Shown: positions 16,127-26,674 of the stretch, piece after piece
Position numbering within the stretch: the first letter of the stretch is position 1
Layout of the letters: each line of letters begins with the position of its first letter
NCBI RefSeq assembly: GCF_024380015.1
Contig: NZ_CP101508.1
Coordinates: 2,170,902-2,234,901 of the forward strand
Length of the DNA: 64,000 nucleotides
Direction: 5' to 3'
Origin: Photobacterium atrarenae
GTDB taxonomy: Bacteria; Pseudomonadota; Gammaproteobacteria; Enterobacterales; Vibrionaceae
Program-made: the position numbers and the translations under genes
The notes under the pieces: model-generated
The model's input: the letters and a program-made list of their open reading frames with translations, nothing else
Told to the model about the DNA's origin: nothing
The model's database searches: none

Positions 16127-19114
16127 TTAAGACTCATCAGCCTTGTTGTCCTGCTCACGCTCCCCGAATGCCCCGATGAGCGCCTGGCAGGCCGCTTCAA
16201 CCGCTGCGGGCAACCGGGCGATCAGTTCATCACGCAACTCGCCCTGTTTGGCCATGACTTCCAAATCGAGACACAAGTGGTAGAGCTGTTTCAGCCCCAG
16301 GCTCCCCGCCGCCCCCTTGAGGGTATGCGCCAGATCTGCCACCTGTGGCGCCGAGCCCTCGCTCGCCGCTGCCTGTAATGTTGCAACCGTCCGGGCTGAT
16401 GAGTCCTGAAACAGGGCAATTAACTTCTGCACCTGCTTCGGTCCTAAAACTTCGGCATCCGCGGCCAATACGGCTGAATCCAGAATCTGGGCCGCCGTCT
16501 CAGGCGACCCATCGGGCTGATGTTCATTTGTGTCCGTCATCGCTTCATCCTGTGGTAAAAGTTGCGCCGTATCGGCCACCCGGTGCTCTCCGGACAACAC
16601 GCTTGCTATGGTTTTCACCAACTGAGTTTCCGTCAGCGGTTTAGGCAAAAACCCGGCAAACCCCGCGGCGAGATACGATGTGACCTCTTCGCGGAAAACA
16701 TGGGCCGAGAACGCGATCATCGGTGTTTGCGGCCCTTCCCGCTCACCTTCAAGTGCCCGCAGCGACTTCAGCAAGCTGACGCCATCGGTATCGGGCAGGT
16801 TGATATCCAAAATGGCCACATCAAACGCCTGTGCCGCATAAATCCGGGTCGCCTGCTCGCCGTTTTCAGCCACCACCACACGGTGGCCCAGGCGATGCAG
16901 GAACCCCTCAGCAATCAGGCAATTCACCGGGTTATCTTCCACCAACAACACCCGGGCCGAGGCGATATCCTGGATCGAGGCCAGCGACTTGCTGACCTGC
17001 TGTCCCGGTGAGAGATATAAGCTAAACCAGAAGCAGCTGCCGGCCCCGGGCAGGGAGCGTACACCGATATCGCCGCCCATCGCTTCAACCAGCCGCTTGC
17101 TGATCGCCAGCCCGAGCCCGGTTCCGCCCATGGTCTGCTGCCCGGTCTCAGACTGCTGAAACGCATCGAACAGACTCTGTTGCTCCTGGGTCGCAATCCC
17201 GACGCCAGTATCTTCCACCTGAAACAGCAGTTGCTGTGCATTATCCGGATCAGCATCGACCCGAATCGTAATTAGCCCCTGTTCGGTAAATTTCACCGCA
17301 TTGCCGACCAGGTTGGTGAGAATTTGCCGCAGTCGCACCCGATCTCCCACCCAGAACGCCGGCAGCTGCGGGCTGATCTCCGTCTCGATCCGGAGCCCTT
17401 TCTCCAGCGCCCGGCTCTCAAACAGCTGATACACATCTGACACCACTTCAGGCAGGGAAAAGTCTGCCGGGCGGATCTCCAGGTGGCCGGCCTCAATTTT
17501 GGAGTAATCCAGCACATCATTGAGAATATCCATCAGCGCTTCACCGCTGCGGTTGATGACATCCAAATATTTCGCCTGTTGCGTGGTGAGCCCGGTATCT
17601 GCCAGCAGCGAGGCTGTCCCCAACACCCCATTCATCGGGGTGCGGATCTCATGGCTCATGGTGGCCAGAAACGCAGACTTGGCCCGGTTGGCCCGCTCCG
17701 CTTCGGCCCGGGCCTTGGCATGGTTGGCCACTTCCTGATTCAGCTGGTTATTGGCCAGCTCCAGTTCACTGGTGCGCTGCGCCACCAGCCGCTCCAGGCT
17801 GGCTTTGTGTTGCTGCAATTCGGCACGGATTTTCGCCTCAGCCTGAGCCAGGCGATGACGCTCGGCCGCGGTATCCCGGGCCACCATAATCGCCCGCCCC
17901 ATTTGTGCCAGCTCATCATCCCCTTCCACCGCCAGCTCAACATTCAGGTCCCCGCGCGCAATCGACAGCAGCACCTCGCTGTAGCGGTTCATCCGCCGGA
18001 TCACCCGAGCATAAACATAGCGCCAGGTGATCAGGACTAAAGCCAGTAAACCGGCAACCGAGATCCCAATCAGACTGTTACGGGCAACGGTCAGGGTTCC
18101 CTCGACCACCGAGACCGCCTGCTGAGTGCCCCAGTTGGCCGCGGCAATCAGATCCCCCACGGTCTGGTTCAGTTGCTGGAACAGGATCAGGTTCTGTTGT
18201 TCCATCCGCTCCACATCCTGGCGGGCACGCAACAGCTCGCGGGAAAGGGTAAACAGCGGCTCTTCGCGCGCCAGAATATTGGTTTGGGTGATCAGCAGTG
18301 CCGAACGACTCGGATCTTCCACCGCGCGAACCCGATGCTGCATAATAGTGGTCGCCCGGCTGTACTGATCGTGCAAGGTTTCCAGCGCAGCCGGGGTGTC
18401 GACCCGGCTGATTTCATCGAGCATGTTGATCAGCTGCTGCGACATAAAGCGCAGCTCAAACAAGCGCTCAGTCAAATCCATATCCACTTCAACCAGGGTA
18501 TCCAGTGCGCGAAATGTCGCCTGCTTGTCCCCGGAATCTACCAAATCATATATTCGCGCCACGTTGGCCACCGCCGTGGTACTGGCATTCGACACCTGGG
18601 ATTGAGAAAGGACATCAATTTGTTCTGTGGCCGCAGTCAACACCTGAATGAATGACGTGGTGGACGCTTCCAGTTTAATTTTGCGGCCAACCAGCCAGCC
18701 CAGCTGAGCCAGGTTATCGACAATATTTCGGACATCCTGATCCAGCTGCGCCATCAGCTCGGGGGCAAAGGAATACTGCTCCAGATCCGCCAGGCTCTGG
18801 TTTAACTGCTCAATGTGAATGGTCAGTGCTTTTCCCTGCCGCTCACGCTCAACATCCGTGGTGGATTTAGCCAGCACCTGGGCGGTAAAAATAATCCGGG
18901 TACTGAGATCCGACAGCTTGCGGGCTTCGGCCAGGGCCGGGACCGCGGTATTGATCACGGTCCGTTCGGTTTTCGCGACCAGGGAAAACCCGGCCACCCC
19001 GATCACTGCAGCCGCGATCATCAGCCCCGCCATCATTGAAAAAGCAATCAGCAATTTGCGGCCAATACTGCGCGGTGTAATTGTCTTCAATCGACCCAAA
19101 GCAGGGCACTCCAA
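16127..19114 (-). CDS. torS: TorS hybrid sensor histidine kinase
   Basis: About 990-995 residues (E. coli TorS 914). TM1 (about 20-45), a long periplasmic helical domain (about 46-345), TM2 (about 346-366), HAMP, coiled coil, HisKA with His488 ([12 protein letters not shown]), HATPase ([25 protein letters not shown]), receiver ([21 protein letters not shown]) and C-terminal Hpt ([14 protein letters not shown]). TorS senses TMAO through TorT and passes phosphate to TorR to switch on TMAO reductase. torT lies divergently next door, but torR and torCAD are not in this window. The outermost start is TTG 19114; TTG 19099 is attractive because a GGAG sits 9 bases before it, and would remove five residues. 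Confidence 0.88.
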   Translation of the reverse strand: MECPALGRLKTITPRSIGRKLLIAFSMMAGLMIAAAVIGVAGFSLVAKTERTVINTAVPALAEARKLSDLSTRIIFTAQVLAKSTTDVERERQGKALTIHIEQLNQSLADLEQYSFAPELMAQLDQDVRNIVDNLAQLGWLVGRKIKLEASTTSFIQVLTAATEQIDVLSQSQVSNASTTAVANVARIYDLVDSGDKQATFRALDTLVEVDMDLTERLFELRFMSQQLINMLDEISRVDTPAALETLHDQYSRATTIMQHRVRAVEDPSRSALLITQTNILAREEPLFTLSRELLRARQDVERMEQQNLILFQQLNQTVGDLIAAANWGTQQAVSVVEGTLTVARNSLIGISVAGLLALVLITWRYVYARVIRRMNRYSEVLLSIARGDLNVELAVEGDDELAQMGRAIMVARDTAAERHRLAQAEAKIRAELQQHKASLERLVAQRTSELELANNQLNQEVANHAKARAEAERANRAKSAFLATMSHEIRTPMNGVLGTASLLADTGLTTQQAKYLDVINRSGEALMDILNDVLDYSKIEAGHLEIRPADFSLPEVVSDVYQLFESRALEKGLRIETEISPQLPAFWVGDRVRLRQILTNLVGNAVKFTEQGLITIRVDADPDNAQQLLFQVEDTGVGIATQEQQSLFDAFQQSETGQQTMGGTGLGLAISKRLVEAMGGDIGVRSLPGAGSCFWFSLYLSPGQQVSKSLASIQDIASARVLLVEDNPVNCLIAEGFLHRLGHRVVVAENGEQATRIYAAQAFDVAILDINLPDTDGVSLLKSLRALEGEREGPQTPMIAFSAHVFREEVTSYLAAGFAGFLPKPLTETQLVKTIASVLSGEHRVADTAQLLPQDEAMTDTNEHQPDGSPETAAQILDSAVLAADAEVLGPKQVQKLIALFQDSSARTVATLQAAASEGSAPQVADLAHTLKGAAGSLGLKQLYHLCLDLEVMAKQGELRDELIARLPAAVEAACQALIGAFGEREQDNKADES

Positions 19115-19286
19115 AATAAGCGGGGATTTAATAAAATCATGGCAGACAAACGCCTGAACATGCGACTTCTCCTATCACGGTGCCTGTTGCCGAGCAAAAA
19201 CCTGGCATCCACACTAAACTGTATGGCGCTCTGGCCGGGAAAGCATTACTATTTTGCCAGCGATAACTGTTGGGATGCTACGAATC

Positions 19287-20372
19287 ATGACAAAAAGGCG
19301 TTTTTTTTCTCTGTTATTCAGCCTGTTGTCTTTGCCTGTCCAGGCCGAGGTCATGGTGGAAAGCTACCGCCCGGCGTTTCATATTCCCCGGCAACCCCAA
19401 CTCATCCACTACCAACCCCTGAACCAGGCCACCCAACCGTGGAAGTTGTGCGCCGTCTACCCGCATCTAAAAGATTCCTACTGGCTCTCAGTCAATTACG
19501 GCATGGTCCATCATGCCCGCCAGCTCGGCGTGAAGCTCAAGGTCCTGGAAGCCGGCGGCTACCCCAACCTGGCACAGCAGCAGGCACAGTTGCAGCAATG
19601 CTATCACTGGCAGGCCGATGCAATCATCCTTGGCGCGGTCGACCCCAAGGGCTATGCCGGGCAACTCAGCCAGCTGGTCGGCGACATCCCGGTGTTCGCC
19701 ACCATCAATGAACTGGACATGGCCGACCCGGACCTTCAACAAACCGTGGTTGGCAAAGTGGGGGTCGACTGGTCTCAGATGGGCCGGGCGACCGGGGAGT
19801 TTCTCGCCCGTCGCCACCCTGCCGGCAGCGGCATTGTCAATATTGCCTGGCTCCCCGGGCCCAAGCAGCGTGGCGGAACGCATTGGGTCAACCAGGGCTT
19901 TCGGCAGGCCGTTGAGGGCAGTGATGTCCGGGTCGTGGCCACGTTGTGGGCCGACAACAGCAAGGAGCTGCAACGCAACCTGATCCAACAGCTGTTTGCC
20001 GAGCGGCAGGACATTGATTATATCGTCGGCGGCGCGGTGGCTGCGGAAGTGGCGATCAGTGAATTACGTACCATGGGCAAATTGCAACAAATCGGGATCG
20101 TTTCGACCTACCTCAGTCATGGCGTCTATCGCGGCCTGCTCCGCGGTCGAGTGCTGTTTGCCCCGACCGACAAAATGGCCCAGCAAGCCATGCTCTCCGT
20201 CGACCAGGCTGTCCGTTATCTGGACCAGCGCCCGATGGAACACGATTTAGCAACCATCATTGAGCAACTGACGCCAGATCACCTGCCCGCGCAAGTGATC
20301 AGCGATTCTTTATCTCCGGCTGAATTTCGTCCCACATTTAAAATTTCGCCCGCCGCTGAGGCCAACGAATAG
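19287..20372 (+). CDS. torT: TorT periplasmic TMAO-binding protein
   Basis: 361 residues from ATG 19287 (longer TTG start at 19254 possible). Signal peptide MTKRRFFSLLFSLLSLPVQA. The mature part keeps the TorT hallmark WKLCAVYPHLKDSYWLSVNY, then LKVLEAGGYPNLAQQQAQL and VSTYLSHGVYRGLLRGRV, the periplasmic-binding type I fold. TorT binds TMAO and docks on the TorS periplasmic domain. It is divergent from torS, with a 170-base spacer that probably holds both promoters. The ribosome site is weak (GGGA 11 bases upstream). Divergence from LuxP (the other Vibrio protein of this fold) is clear from the TorT-specific motifs. Confidence 0.9.
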   Translation: MTKRRFFSLLFSLLSLPVQAEVMVESYRPAFHIPRQPQLIHYQPLNQATQPWKLCAVYPHLKDSYWLSVNYGMVHHARQLGVKLKVLEAGGYPNLAQQQAQLQQCYHWQADAIILGAVDPKGYAGQLSQLVGDIPVFATINELDMADPDLQQTVVGKVGVDWSQMGRATGEFLARRHPAGSGIVNIAWLPGPKQRGGTHWVNQGFRQAVEGSDVRVVATLWADNSKELQRNLIQQLFAERQDIDYIVGGAVAAEVAISELRTMGKLQQIGIVSTYLSHGVYRGLLRGRVLFAPTDKMAQQAMLSVDQAVRYLDQRPMEHDLATIIEQLTPDHLPAQVISDSLSPAEFRPTFKISPAAEANE

Positions 20373-20496
20373 GCCGCCGAGAAAATACTGTTACCGAGCC
20401 AGAGTTTCACAACATTGACATTGTACTTCTCAAGTGGCCTCTGATATTAATAATTTACAGTTTTATCCAGAAATTCCCCCGAACGTGGAGCGCTGA

Positions 20497-20955
20497 ATGC
20501 ACGTAACAACCCGTAAAATGAAGGCCAGCAAGCACATTGCGCTGGTTGCGCATGACAACTGCAAAACCCACCTATTGCGCTGGACGTCTGAACACCAAGA
20601 AAAGTTACAACATCATACCCTGTATGCGACGGGCACCACCGGTCATTTGATATCCCGTGAAACCGGTCTGAGTGTCAATTGCCTGCTCAGCGGCCCGATG
20701 GGCGGTGACCAGCAGCTCGGGGCGCTGATATCAGAAGGCAAAATCGACATGATGATTTTCTTCTGGGATCCGCTCAATGCCGTGCCGCACGACCCGGATG
20801 TCAAAGCCCTGCTGCGTATCTCAGCGGTCTGGAATATTCCGGTCGCGACTAACCGCGCCAGCGCCAATTTCATGATCTCTTCGCCGAAGCTCAACGAAGA
20901 AGTCGACATCGAAATTCCCGATTATGATGCCTACCTGACCGAACGCCTCGGTTAA
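20497..20955 (+). CDS. mgsA: Methylglyoxal synthase
   Basis: 152 residues, as in E. coli. Converts dihydroxyacetone phosphate to methylglyoxal and phosphate, a bypass when phosphate is short or carbon is in excess. Family signatures: [43 protein letters not shown] (phosphate-binding and catalytic Asp) and [21 protein letters not shown] 20497 has GGAG 8 bases upstream. A strong terminator follows. helD and yccS nearby repeat the mgsA-helD-yccS neighbourhood of enterobacteria. Confidence 0.97.
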   Translation: MHVTTRKMKASKHIALVAHDNCKTHLLRWTSEHQEKLQHHTLYATGTTGHLISRETGLSVNCLLSGPMGGDQQLGALISEGKIDMMIFFWDPLNAVPHDPDVKALLRISAVWNIPVATNRASANFMISSPKLNEEVDIEIPDYDAYLTERLG

Positions 20956-20990
20956 CGCTTCAATCGATGCCCCCGCGAGTAAAACCTGCT

Positions 20991-21022
20991 GAAGCCTTCC
21001 CTGCCGGAAGGCTTTTTCTTTT
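20991..21022 (+). terminator. mgsA terminator
   Basis: AAGCCTTCC / GGAAGGCTT stem with CTGCC loop followed by TTTTCTTTTCC; classic intrinsic terminator on the plus strand. Confidence 0.9.
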
Positions 21023-21093
21023 CCCCGTCCGCCCAGGCCACCCTGTTTGGTATATCTTTATCAAATCATAATGATAAAAACGCAGGGGTGGAT

Positions 21094-22080
21094 ATGAAAG
21101 CATGGATCTTAAATCAGCCCGAGGGGCCGGACAGCCTGAGCCTTTCCCGCGCGGTCAAACCCAAACCTACTGGCGATGAAGTCCGGCTCAAAGTCGCTGC
21201 TGCCGGGTTGAATCCATTCGATCACAAGCTGCTCCACTGGGGCTATGCGACCTGGACCTATCCGCAAATCATCGGGCTGGATATTGCCGGGACCGTCGAG
21301 CAGGCCGGCCGCCACGTCAGCCACCTGAGCCCCGGCGATCGGGTGATGTGCTTTGCCGATCCGCGCCGGGCCGGCGGATTTGCCGAATATGCCTGCGTCA
21401 AAGCCTCGAGCCTGAGCCGGATCCCCGATGCGGTCACGTTCGAGCAGGCCGCAGCCCTGCCCTGTGCCGGTTACAGTGCCTGGCAGGCGGTCTATGACAA
21501 ACTCCGTCTCCAGCCCGGGCACAAGGTCGCTATCACCGGTGCAGGCGGTGGTGTGGGTGGATTTGCCGTTCAGCTGGCCAAACAGGCCGGCGCCACCGTC
21601 TACGCTATCGCCGCTGGCCGCCATCATCCACGGTTGCTCGGCTACGGCGCGGACGCTGTGATTGATCCGGAAATGGAAAATATGGCGATGCGATTGATCG
21701 AGCTCACCGAAGATCAGTTAGTCCATGCGGTGATTGATTGCGTCTCCGCCAAGTCCGGCAGCGTGATGAGCACCTTAATCCGTTACAACGGTGAAATTGT
21801 GATGATTGCCGATCAGTTCAATCAGGTGCCGTTGCTGGCAACCACCAAGGCATTGAGCCTGCACGAGGTCGCCCTGCATGGCACCTACGCCCACGGCACC
21901 CTGGATCATGTCTATCACCTGGCTGATATCGGCAATACCCTCAGCGATTGGGTGGCCGACGGCAAGCTCGATCCCATGATAGATGAAGTGTTTGAGTTTG
22001 AAGACTTAAAATCCGGACTGGAAACCCTGAAGATGGGCCTGCACAGCGGCAAGCTGGTGATGCGTGTCAGCAGCGATTAA
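21094..22080 (+). CDS. Zinc-less MDR oxidoreductase (quinone oxidoreductase-like)
   Basis: 328 residues from ATG 21094, with AGGGG upstream (GTG 21088 would add two). Medium-chain dehydrogenase/reductase layout: N-terminal GroES-like part (GLNPFDHKLLHWG, GLDIAGTVEQ, PGDRVMCF) and a Rossmann domain with VAITGAGGGVGGFAVQLAKQ for NAD(P)H. The structural zinc cysteines of alcohol dehydrogenases are absent, so an NADPH:quinone or enone reductase is more likely than an alcohol dehydrogenase. Substrate unknown. Convergent with helD across 20 bases, with no visible terminator. Confidence 0.85.
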   Translation: MKAWILNQPEGPDSLSLSRAVKPKPTGDEVRLKVAAAGLNPFDHKLLHWGYATWTYPQIIGLDIAGTVEQAGRHVSHLSPGDRVMCFADPRRAGGFAEYACVKASSLSRIPDAVTFEQAAALPCAGYSAWQAVYDKLRLQPGHKVAITGAGGGVGGFAVQLAKQAGATVYAIAAGRHHPRLLGYGADAVIDPEMENMAMRLIELTEDQLVHAVIDCVSAKSGSVMSTLIRYNGEIVMIADQFNQVPLLATTKALSLHEVALHGTYAHGTLDHVYHLADIGNTLSDWVADGKLDPMIDEVFEFEDLKSGLETLKMGLHSGKLVMRVSSD

Positions 22081-22100
22081 TGTCAGCAGCAAATGCCTCC

Positions 22101-24191
22101 CTAGTTCCGGGCGGCTTTCATTCGCTTTATTTTATTCATCACCGGGTATCGCTCATCAATCAGTTCATTGACGAACGGCGAGGTTTTCTCCGGATCGGCA
22201 CAAACCCAGACATGATGTCTGGCCCGGGTCAGGGCAACATAGAACAGTCGCCGCTCTTCGGCATCGGTGAAATGCTCATTTTTCGCCTGCAAACAGCCGG
22301 CCAGGCCGGTTTCCCGATCCGGTGCCGGGAACACGCCCCGGTTCACATCCAGGATAAACACATAATCCGCTTCGCGCCCTTTACTGGCATGGCAAGTCAT
22401 GAACGTCAGGCCCAGTTGAGGCCATTGTTTATGCCAGGCCTTGAGTTTGTCCGGACGCTGGCTATTATTCCGTCCCAGCAACAAGACCGTGGTCGGCTCG
22501 TTGTGCTTGGCAGCCAGTTGTACCAGCTCCTGCTCCAGCAAATCCTGGCACAACAGGGTCACCGCCTTGCGCTTTTGCTTTTTGAAACTGGTCAGCTGTT
22601 TTCTCAACTGCTGCGGGTTTTGCTGGACAAAGGTATTGGCCACTTCGCCAATCATGCTGTTGAAGCGGTAGGTGGTTTCCAACTCGGTCACATGGCAAGC
22701 ACCAAAGCGTTGCTCAAACCCTGTGGTCAGGTTCACATCGGCCCCGGCAAAACGGTAAATGGCCTGCCAGTCATCACCGACCGCGAACAGGCTCGGTTTC
22801 GGCTGCTCGCCAACCGGACGACACAGGGCTTCAATCAGCGCCAGGCGATGAGGCGAAATATCCTGGTACTCATCCACCATGATAAAGCGCCACGGCGGGG
22901 TAAACTTCCCGTCGGTGACATAATCGGTTGCTTTTTGGATCATGGTGTTAAAGTCAATCTGCTTCTGCGCTTTGAGGTGCTGCTGATAGGCGCGGAAACA
23001 GGGCCACAGCAGCGCCAGCTCACTTTTCATCCGTGCCTGGGTCCCTTCATGGGCTCCGCTTTGTTCAATACTCTGGGATAGCTCAGATTTATTGGCCCCG
23101 CGCTGGCCAAGCAGCTCGATATGGCGCCAGATCCAAGCCGCTAACTGCTCGCTGCGGGCCTGCTTCTCCATCGAATTGTCGGCTTTAAAGCCGGGGATGC
23201 GCCATTGGGTCAGGTGCTTTTGCCAGCGCTTGGCCGAAGCCGCGGTTTCCCACTGCTCGGTCAGCATCCCGGCAATCCACCCGGCCCTTGCTTTTTCATC
23301 CAGCGCCAGCGGCGTGACATTCGGCCGTTCGCCCTCGACGGCTTGGATAATCTGGGTGCCCAGGCTGTGGAAGGTCGCCACTTTGATCTTGCTGTTGACT
23401 TTCTGGCCGAGGCGCTCGCTCATTTCATCGGCCGCTTTGCGGCCAAAGGCCAGCATCAGGATCGCTTCCGGCTCTGCCACCTGGTTGGCCACCAGGTATC
23501 CGGCCCGCGCCACCAGCACACTGGTTTTGCCGGTCCCCGCCCCGGCCAGCACCAGGTTATGATCCTGGTTAATCAACACCGCTTCACGCTGCGACGGATT
23601 AAGCGGCGAGGATTCAAATTTATCGAACCAGGAAGACCATTTTTCGGCTTCCTGCTGCAACCACTGTTGATTGGTTTCGGCCACCCAGTCCTCATTGCCG
23701 TCCAGCCAGGGCGAGACTTTGTCAAAGGCCATCGGACGGAACGAGGCCGCCAGTTCCTGAGTCAATCCGGTCATTGCCAGCGACTGGTCCAGGAATCGGG
23801 TCAGTTTATGATATTCCGAGGCCCGCAAATAGGTGTTCTGACCGACAAAATCGTCGATCCGGCTCAGCATCTCCGGCAACTGCTGATCCAGGGTTTCCAC
23901 TCGGCCCTGAGCCCAATTGCGGTAAGCTTCAAGCAGGACAGTGGCAAACTGCTTACACTCACGCCACGGCAGGCCATGGACGGTCCAGCAATACTCCTGA
24001 TCGGCAGAAGTGATTTCCAACGCGCCCCACAATACCCCGCGATGCACCGCAATAGCGCCGTCCCAGTCATCAAACGGGATTTCTTCTGTTTCAGTCTGAC
24101 TGTCCAGGATCAGGCAGTGCTCGCCTAACGCGATGCTGCAATAATCCCCCTGCACTAACCACTGTGCGAGCCAACCGGCTGTTAAACGCAT
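22101..24191 (-). CDS. helD: DNA helicase IV
   Basis: 696 residues (E. coli HelD 684). A superfamily 1, UvrD-like 3'-5' DNA helicase: Walker A LAGAGTGKTSVLVARAG, Walker B FIMVDEYQDISPHRLALI, motif III GDDWQAIYRFAGAD, and C-terminal motifs LTFMTCHASKGREADYV and ALTRARHHVWV. The N-terminal extension of about 200 residues (GWLAQWLVQGD...) is the HelD-specific part. The start is ATG 24191. Role in recombination and repair is known for the E. coli enzyme. Adjacent to yccS as in enterobacteria. Confidence 0.95.
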   Translation of the reverse strand: MRLTAGWLAQWLVQGDYCSIALGEHCLILDSQTETEEIPFDDWDGAIAVHRGVLWGALEITSADQEYCWTVHGLPWRECKQFATVLLEAYRNWAQGRVETLDQQLPEMLSRIDDFVGQNTYLRASEYHKLTRFLDQSLAMTGLTQELAASFRPMAFDKVSPWLDGNEDWVAETNQQWLQQEAEKWSSWFDKFESSPLNPSQREAVLINQDHNLVLAGAGTGKTSVLVARAGYLVANQVAEPEAILMLAFGRKAADEMSERLGQKVNSKIKVATFHSLGTQIIQAVEGERPNVTPLALDEKARAGWIAGMLTEQWETAASAKRWQKHLTQWRIPGFKADNSMEKQARSEQLAAWIWRHIELLGQRGANKSELSQSIEQSGAHEGTQARMKSELALLWPCFRAYQQHLKAQKQIDFNTMIQKATDYVTDGKFTPPWRFIMVDEYQDISPHRLALIEALCRPVGEQPKPSLFAVGDDWQAIYRFAGADVNLTTGFEQRFGACHVTELETTYRFNSMIGEVANTFVQQNPQQLRKQLTSFKKQKRKAVTLLCQDLLEQELVQLAAKHNEPTTVLLLGRNNSQRPDKLKAWHKQWPQLGLTFMTCHASKGREADYVFILDVNRGVFPAPDRETGLAGCLQAKNEHFTDAEERRLFYVALTRARHHVWVCADPEKTSPFVNELIDERYPVMNKIKRMKAARN

Positions 24192-24384
24192 TGCTGTAAC
24201 CTAACCCTAACTTCAATCGTCCGTAAGAGTAGCAAGAAGTTTTTTGCCGCCAAAGCGCCACAACCGTCTTTTGCGTAAAATTTCTGCTAAGAATTCACTA
24301 TCCCACTATTTTCAATGGGGGTTTATAGCCCTGATCAGGCCAACTCTGGTATCTTTACCCCTCTACCTGATGAACTGAGCCGCC

Positions 24385-26589
24385 ATGCAAACCAACCGAC
24401 TGAAATTTGCTTTACGCCGTTACTGGGCCAATGAACGGATTAATTACTGTATCCGGGTTTTGATTGCATTAGTCGGGGTTGCCCTGCCTTGTTGGTACTT
24501 TCAGGCGACCACCGAAGTCACGCCTCTGGTGCTGGGGATCATCGCCGCCGCCCTGGCGGAGACCGACGATAACCTGAGCGGACGGCTCAAAGCTCTGGCG
24601 ATGACGCTGATCTGTTTTATGATTGCCGCGTTTTCCATCGAGCTATTGTTTGATCTGCCCTGGCTGTTTGCGATTGGCCTATTCAGTTCAACCTTCGGCT
24701 TTATCATGCTGGGTGCGGTCGGCGCCCGGTATGCCAGTATTGCTTTTGCCTCGTTACTGCTGGCGGTCTATACCATGCTGGGCGCCGCAAACAGCCCGAA
24801 CCTCTGGTATCAGCCGATGCTCCTGCTGGCCGGCGCCTCCTGGTACGGTTTTTTGTCGATCAGCTGGCAACTGCTGTGGCCCAATCATCCGGTACAACAA
24901 AGCCTGGCGGCGGTATTCAGTGAATTTTCCGATTACCTGGATTGCAAAAGCCGCCTGTTCGACCCGATCAGCAACCTCAATCCCCAGCCGTTGCGGCTGG
25001 CTGCGGCAAGTCAGAATGCCCGGGTGGTCACCGCGCTGAACAAGGCCAAAGCGACCCTGTTGAGCCGCGCCCGACGCGGACAACCCAACCAGAGCGGCGA
25101 TAAGTTCCTTCAAATCTATTTTCTGGCCCAGGATATCCATGAGCGCGCGAGCTCGTCCCATTATCGTTATCAGGATCTGGCCGCGGCCTTTCAACGCAGC
25201 GACGTGCTGTTTCGTTTCCAGCGCCTGCTCACCCACCAAGCCCAAGCCTGCCGGGATATCTCGTACGCGCTGGCGATGGGCAAGCCCTACCGCCACAGCG
25301 CCGACAGCGTCAAAGCCCTGGATGAACTGCATGAAGCCCTGTTGTATCTGAAAAATCAGCATCATCCCGAGTGGCGCTCTTACCTGAGCCAGCTAGAGTA
25401 TCTGTTTCAGAACCTGGCAACGGTCGAGCGCCAGCTGTCGAACGTCAGCAACCCGGATGTCGCCCAGACCGGCAGCGATACCGAACTGGCTGATACGGAA
25501 GCACGCAATATGCCCGCGCGCTGGGCACGACTGAAAAGCCAGCTTAAGCCCGATTCCATGCTGTTCCGCCACGCGATCCGAATGGCCGTGGCCCTGACCG
25601 TCGGCTATGGCTGTATCCAGGCACTGGATCTGGAGCGCGGCTACTGGATTTTGCTGACCACCCTGTTTGTCTGTCAGCCCAACTACGGTGCGACCCGACA
25701 GAAACTGGTTCAGCGGGTGGTCGGGACCCTGGCCGGGCTGCTGATCGGCATGCCGCTGTTGTATCTGTTTCCGGGCCAGGAAGGCCAGTTGGTGTTGATG
25801 GTACTGGCCGGGGTACTGTTCTTCGCCTTCCGGACTGTGCGCTACGATCTGGCGACCGGCTTTATCACCCTGCTGGTGCTGTTCTGCTTTAACCAGCTCG
25901 GCGAAGGCTACGCGGTGATCCTGCCGCGTCTGGGCGATACCCTGCTCGGCTGCTTGCTGGCGGTGCTCGCGGTCAGCTTTATTTTGCCAGACTGGCAGGC
26001 CAAGCGACTGCATAAGGTGATGGCGGCGGCGATCGCCACCAACCGCGATTACCTGGGGCAGATCATCGGCCAGTACCGGATTGGCAAGAAAGACAGCCTG
26101 AGCTACCGGATTGCCCGCCGCGAGGCCCACAACACCGATGCCCAGCTCAGTACTGCCATCAGCAATATGCTGGCTGAGCCCGGCCGCTACCGGATGGCAA
26201 CCGAAGAAAGTTTTCGCTTTCTGACCTTAAACCATGCCATGCTGAGTTATATCTCAGCGCTGGGAGCTCACCGCACCCGCCTCGATGACGAGCACACCCA
26301 CTCGCTGGTGGCGCAGGCCCATCGTCAGATCCATGTTCACCTCGACTGCCTGGCCGAGCAGCTCAGCGGTAACCACTGCGTGCAGGCGCCGGATTCTGAT
26401 CTGGTGCTTGAGCAACGGCTGGCCCAGTGGCGCGATGAAGACAACACCTCGGTGAGAATGGTGCTGCAGCAACTGCACCTGATCCAGCGCATGTTGCCGG
26501 AGCTGCATTCCCTGGCCAATAAGCTGGCCGCCCGCACCCGCAAAGATGCGCAGCCCCCGGCCTTCTCCGACCAACCGGGACAGGCATAG
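24385..26589 (+). CDS. yccS: YccS/YhfK-family integral membrane protein
   Basis: 734 residues, inner membrane. Two blocks of about five or six TM helices (about 20-165 and 395-520) flank cytosolic regions: an FUSC-like layout as in E. coli YccS (717). Typical family stretches are WANERINYCIRVLIALVG near the N-terminus and RMAVALTVGYGCIQALDLERGYWILLTTLFVC-type sequence before the second block (RGYWILLTTLFVCQPNYGAT). Related to aromatic-acid efflux proteins, but the substrate of YccS is unproven. Diverges from helD with about 190 bases between. Palindromic terminator follows. Confidence 0.92.
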   Translation: MQTNRLKFALRRYWANERINYCIRVLIALVGVALPCWYFQATTEVTPLVLGIIAAALAETDDNLSGRLKALAMTLICFMIAAFSIELLFDLPWLFAIGLFSSTFGFIMLGAVGARYASIAFASLLLAVYTMLGAANSPNLWYQPMLLLAGASWYGFLSISWQLLWPNHPVQQSLAAVFSEFSDYLDCKSRLFDPISNLNPQPLRLAAASQNARVVTALNKAKATLLSRARRGQPNQSGDKFLQIYFLAQDIHERASSSHYRYQDLAAAFQRSDVLFRFQRLLTHQAQACRDISYALAMGKPYRHSADSVKALDELHEALLYLKNQHHPEWRSYLSQLEYLFQNLATVERQLSNVSNPDVAQTGSDTELADTEARNMPARWARLKSQLKPDSMLFRHAIRMAVALTVGYGCIQALDLERGYWILLTTLFVCQPNYGATRQKLVQRVVGTLAGLLIGMPLLYLFPGQEGQLVLMVLAGVLFFAFRTVRYDLATGFITLLVLFCFNQLGEGYAVILPRLGDTLLGCLLAVLAVSFILPDWQAKRLHKVMAAAIATNRDYLGQIIGQYRIGKKDSLSYRIARREAHNTDAQLSTAISNMLAEPGRYRMATEESFRFLTLNHAMLSYISALGAHRTRLDDEHTHSLVAQAHRQIHVHLDCLAEQLSGNHCVQAPDSDLVLEQRLAQWRDEDNTSVRMVLQQLHLIQRMLPELHSLANKLAARTRKDAQPPAFSDQPGQA

Positions 26590-26608
26590 CCCCCTCCCAA
26601 TTCATCAA

Positions 26609-26626
26609 GCCCCGAACGTTCGGGGC
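26609..26626. terminator. Palindromic hairpin between yccS and the LplT-PlsC gene
   Basis: GCCCCGAACGTTCGGGGC is a perfect 18-base palindrome between convergent genes, with no T-run on the plus strand; probably a shared terminator or 3' structure. Confidence 0.55.
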
Positions 26627-26674
26627 CTGAGGGTCATCACAGTGCGATTGCTTCATTGCTTCCCCGAACTACGC

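Noticed and set aside
16127..20372. LuxQ/LuxP identity for the kinase and periplasmic protein
   Set aside because: The binding protein has TorT-specific segments (WKLCAVYP, KDSYWLS) and the kinase ends in an Hpt domain, which LuxQ lacks.
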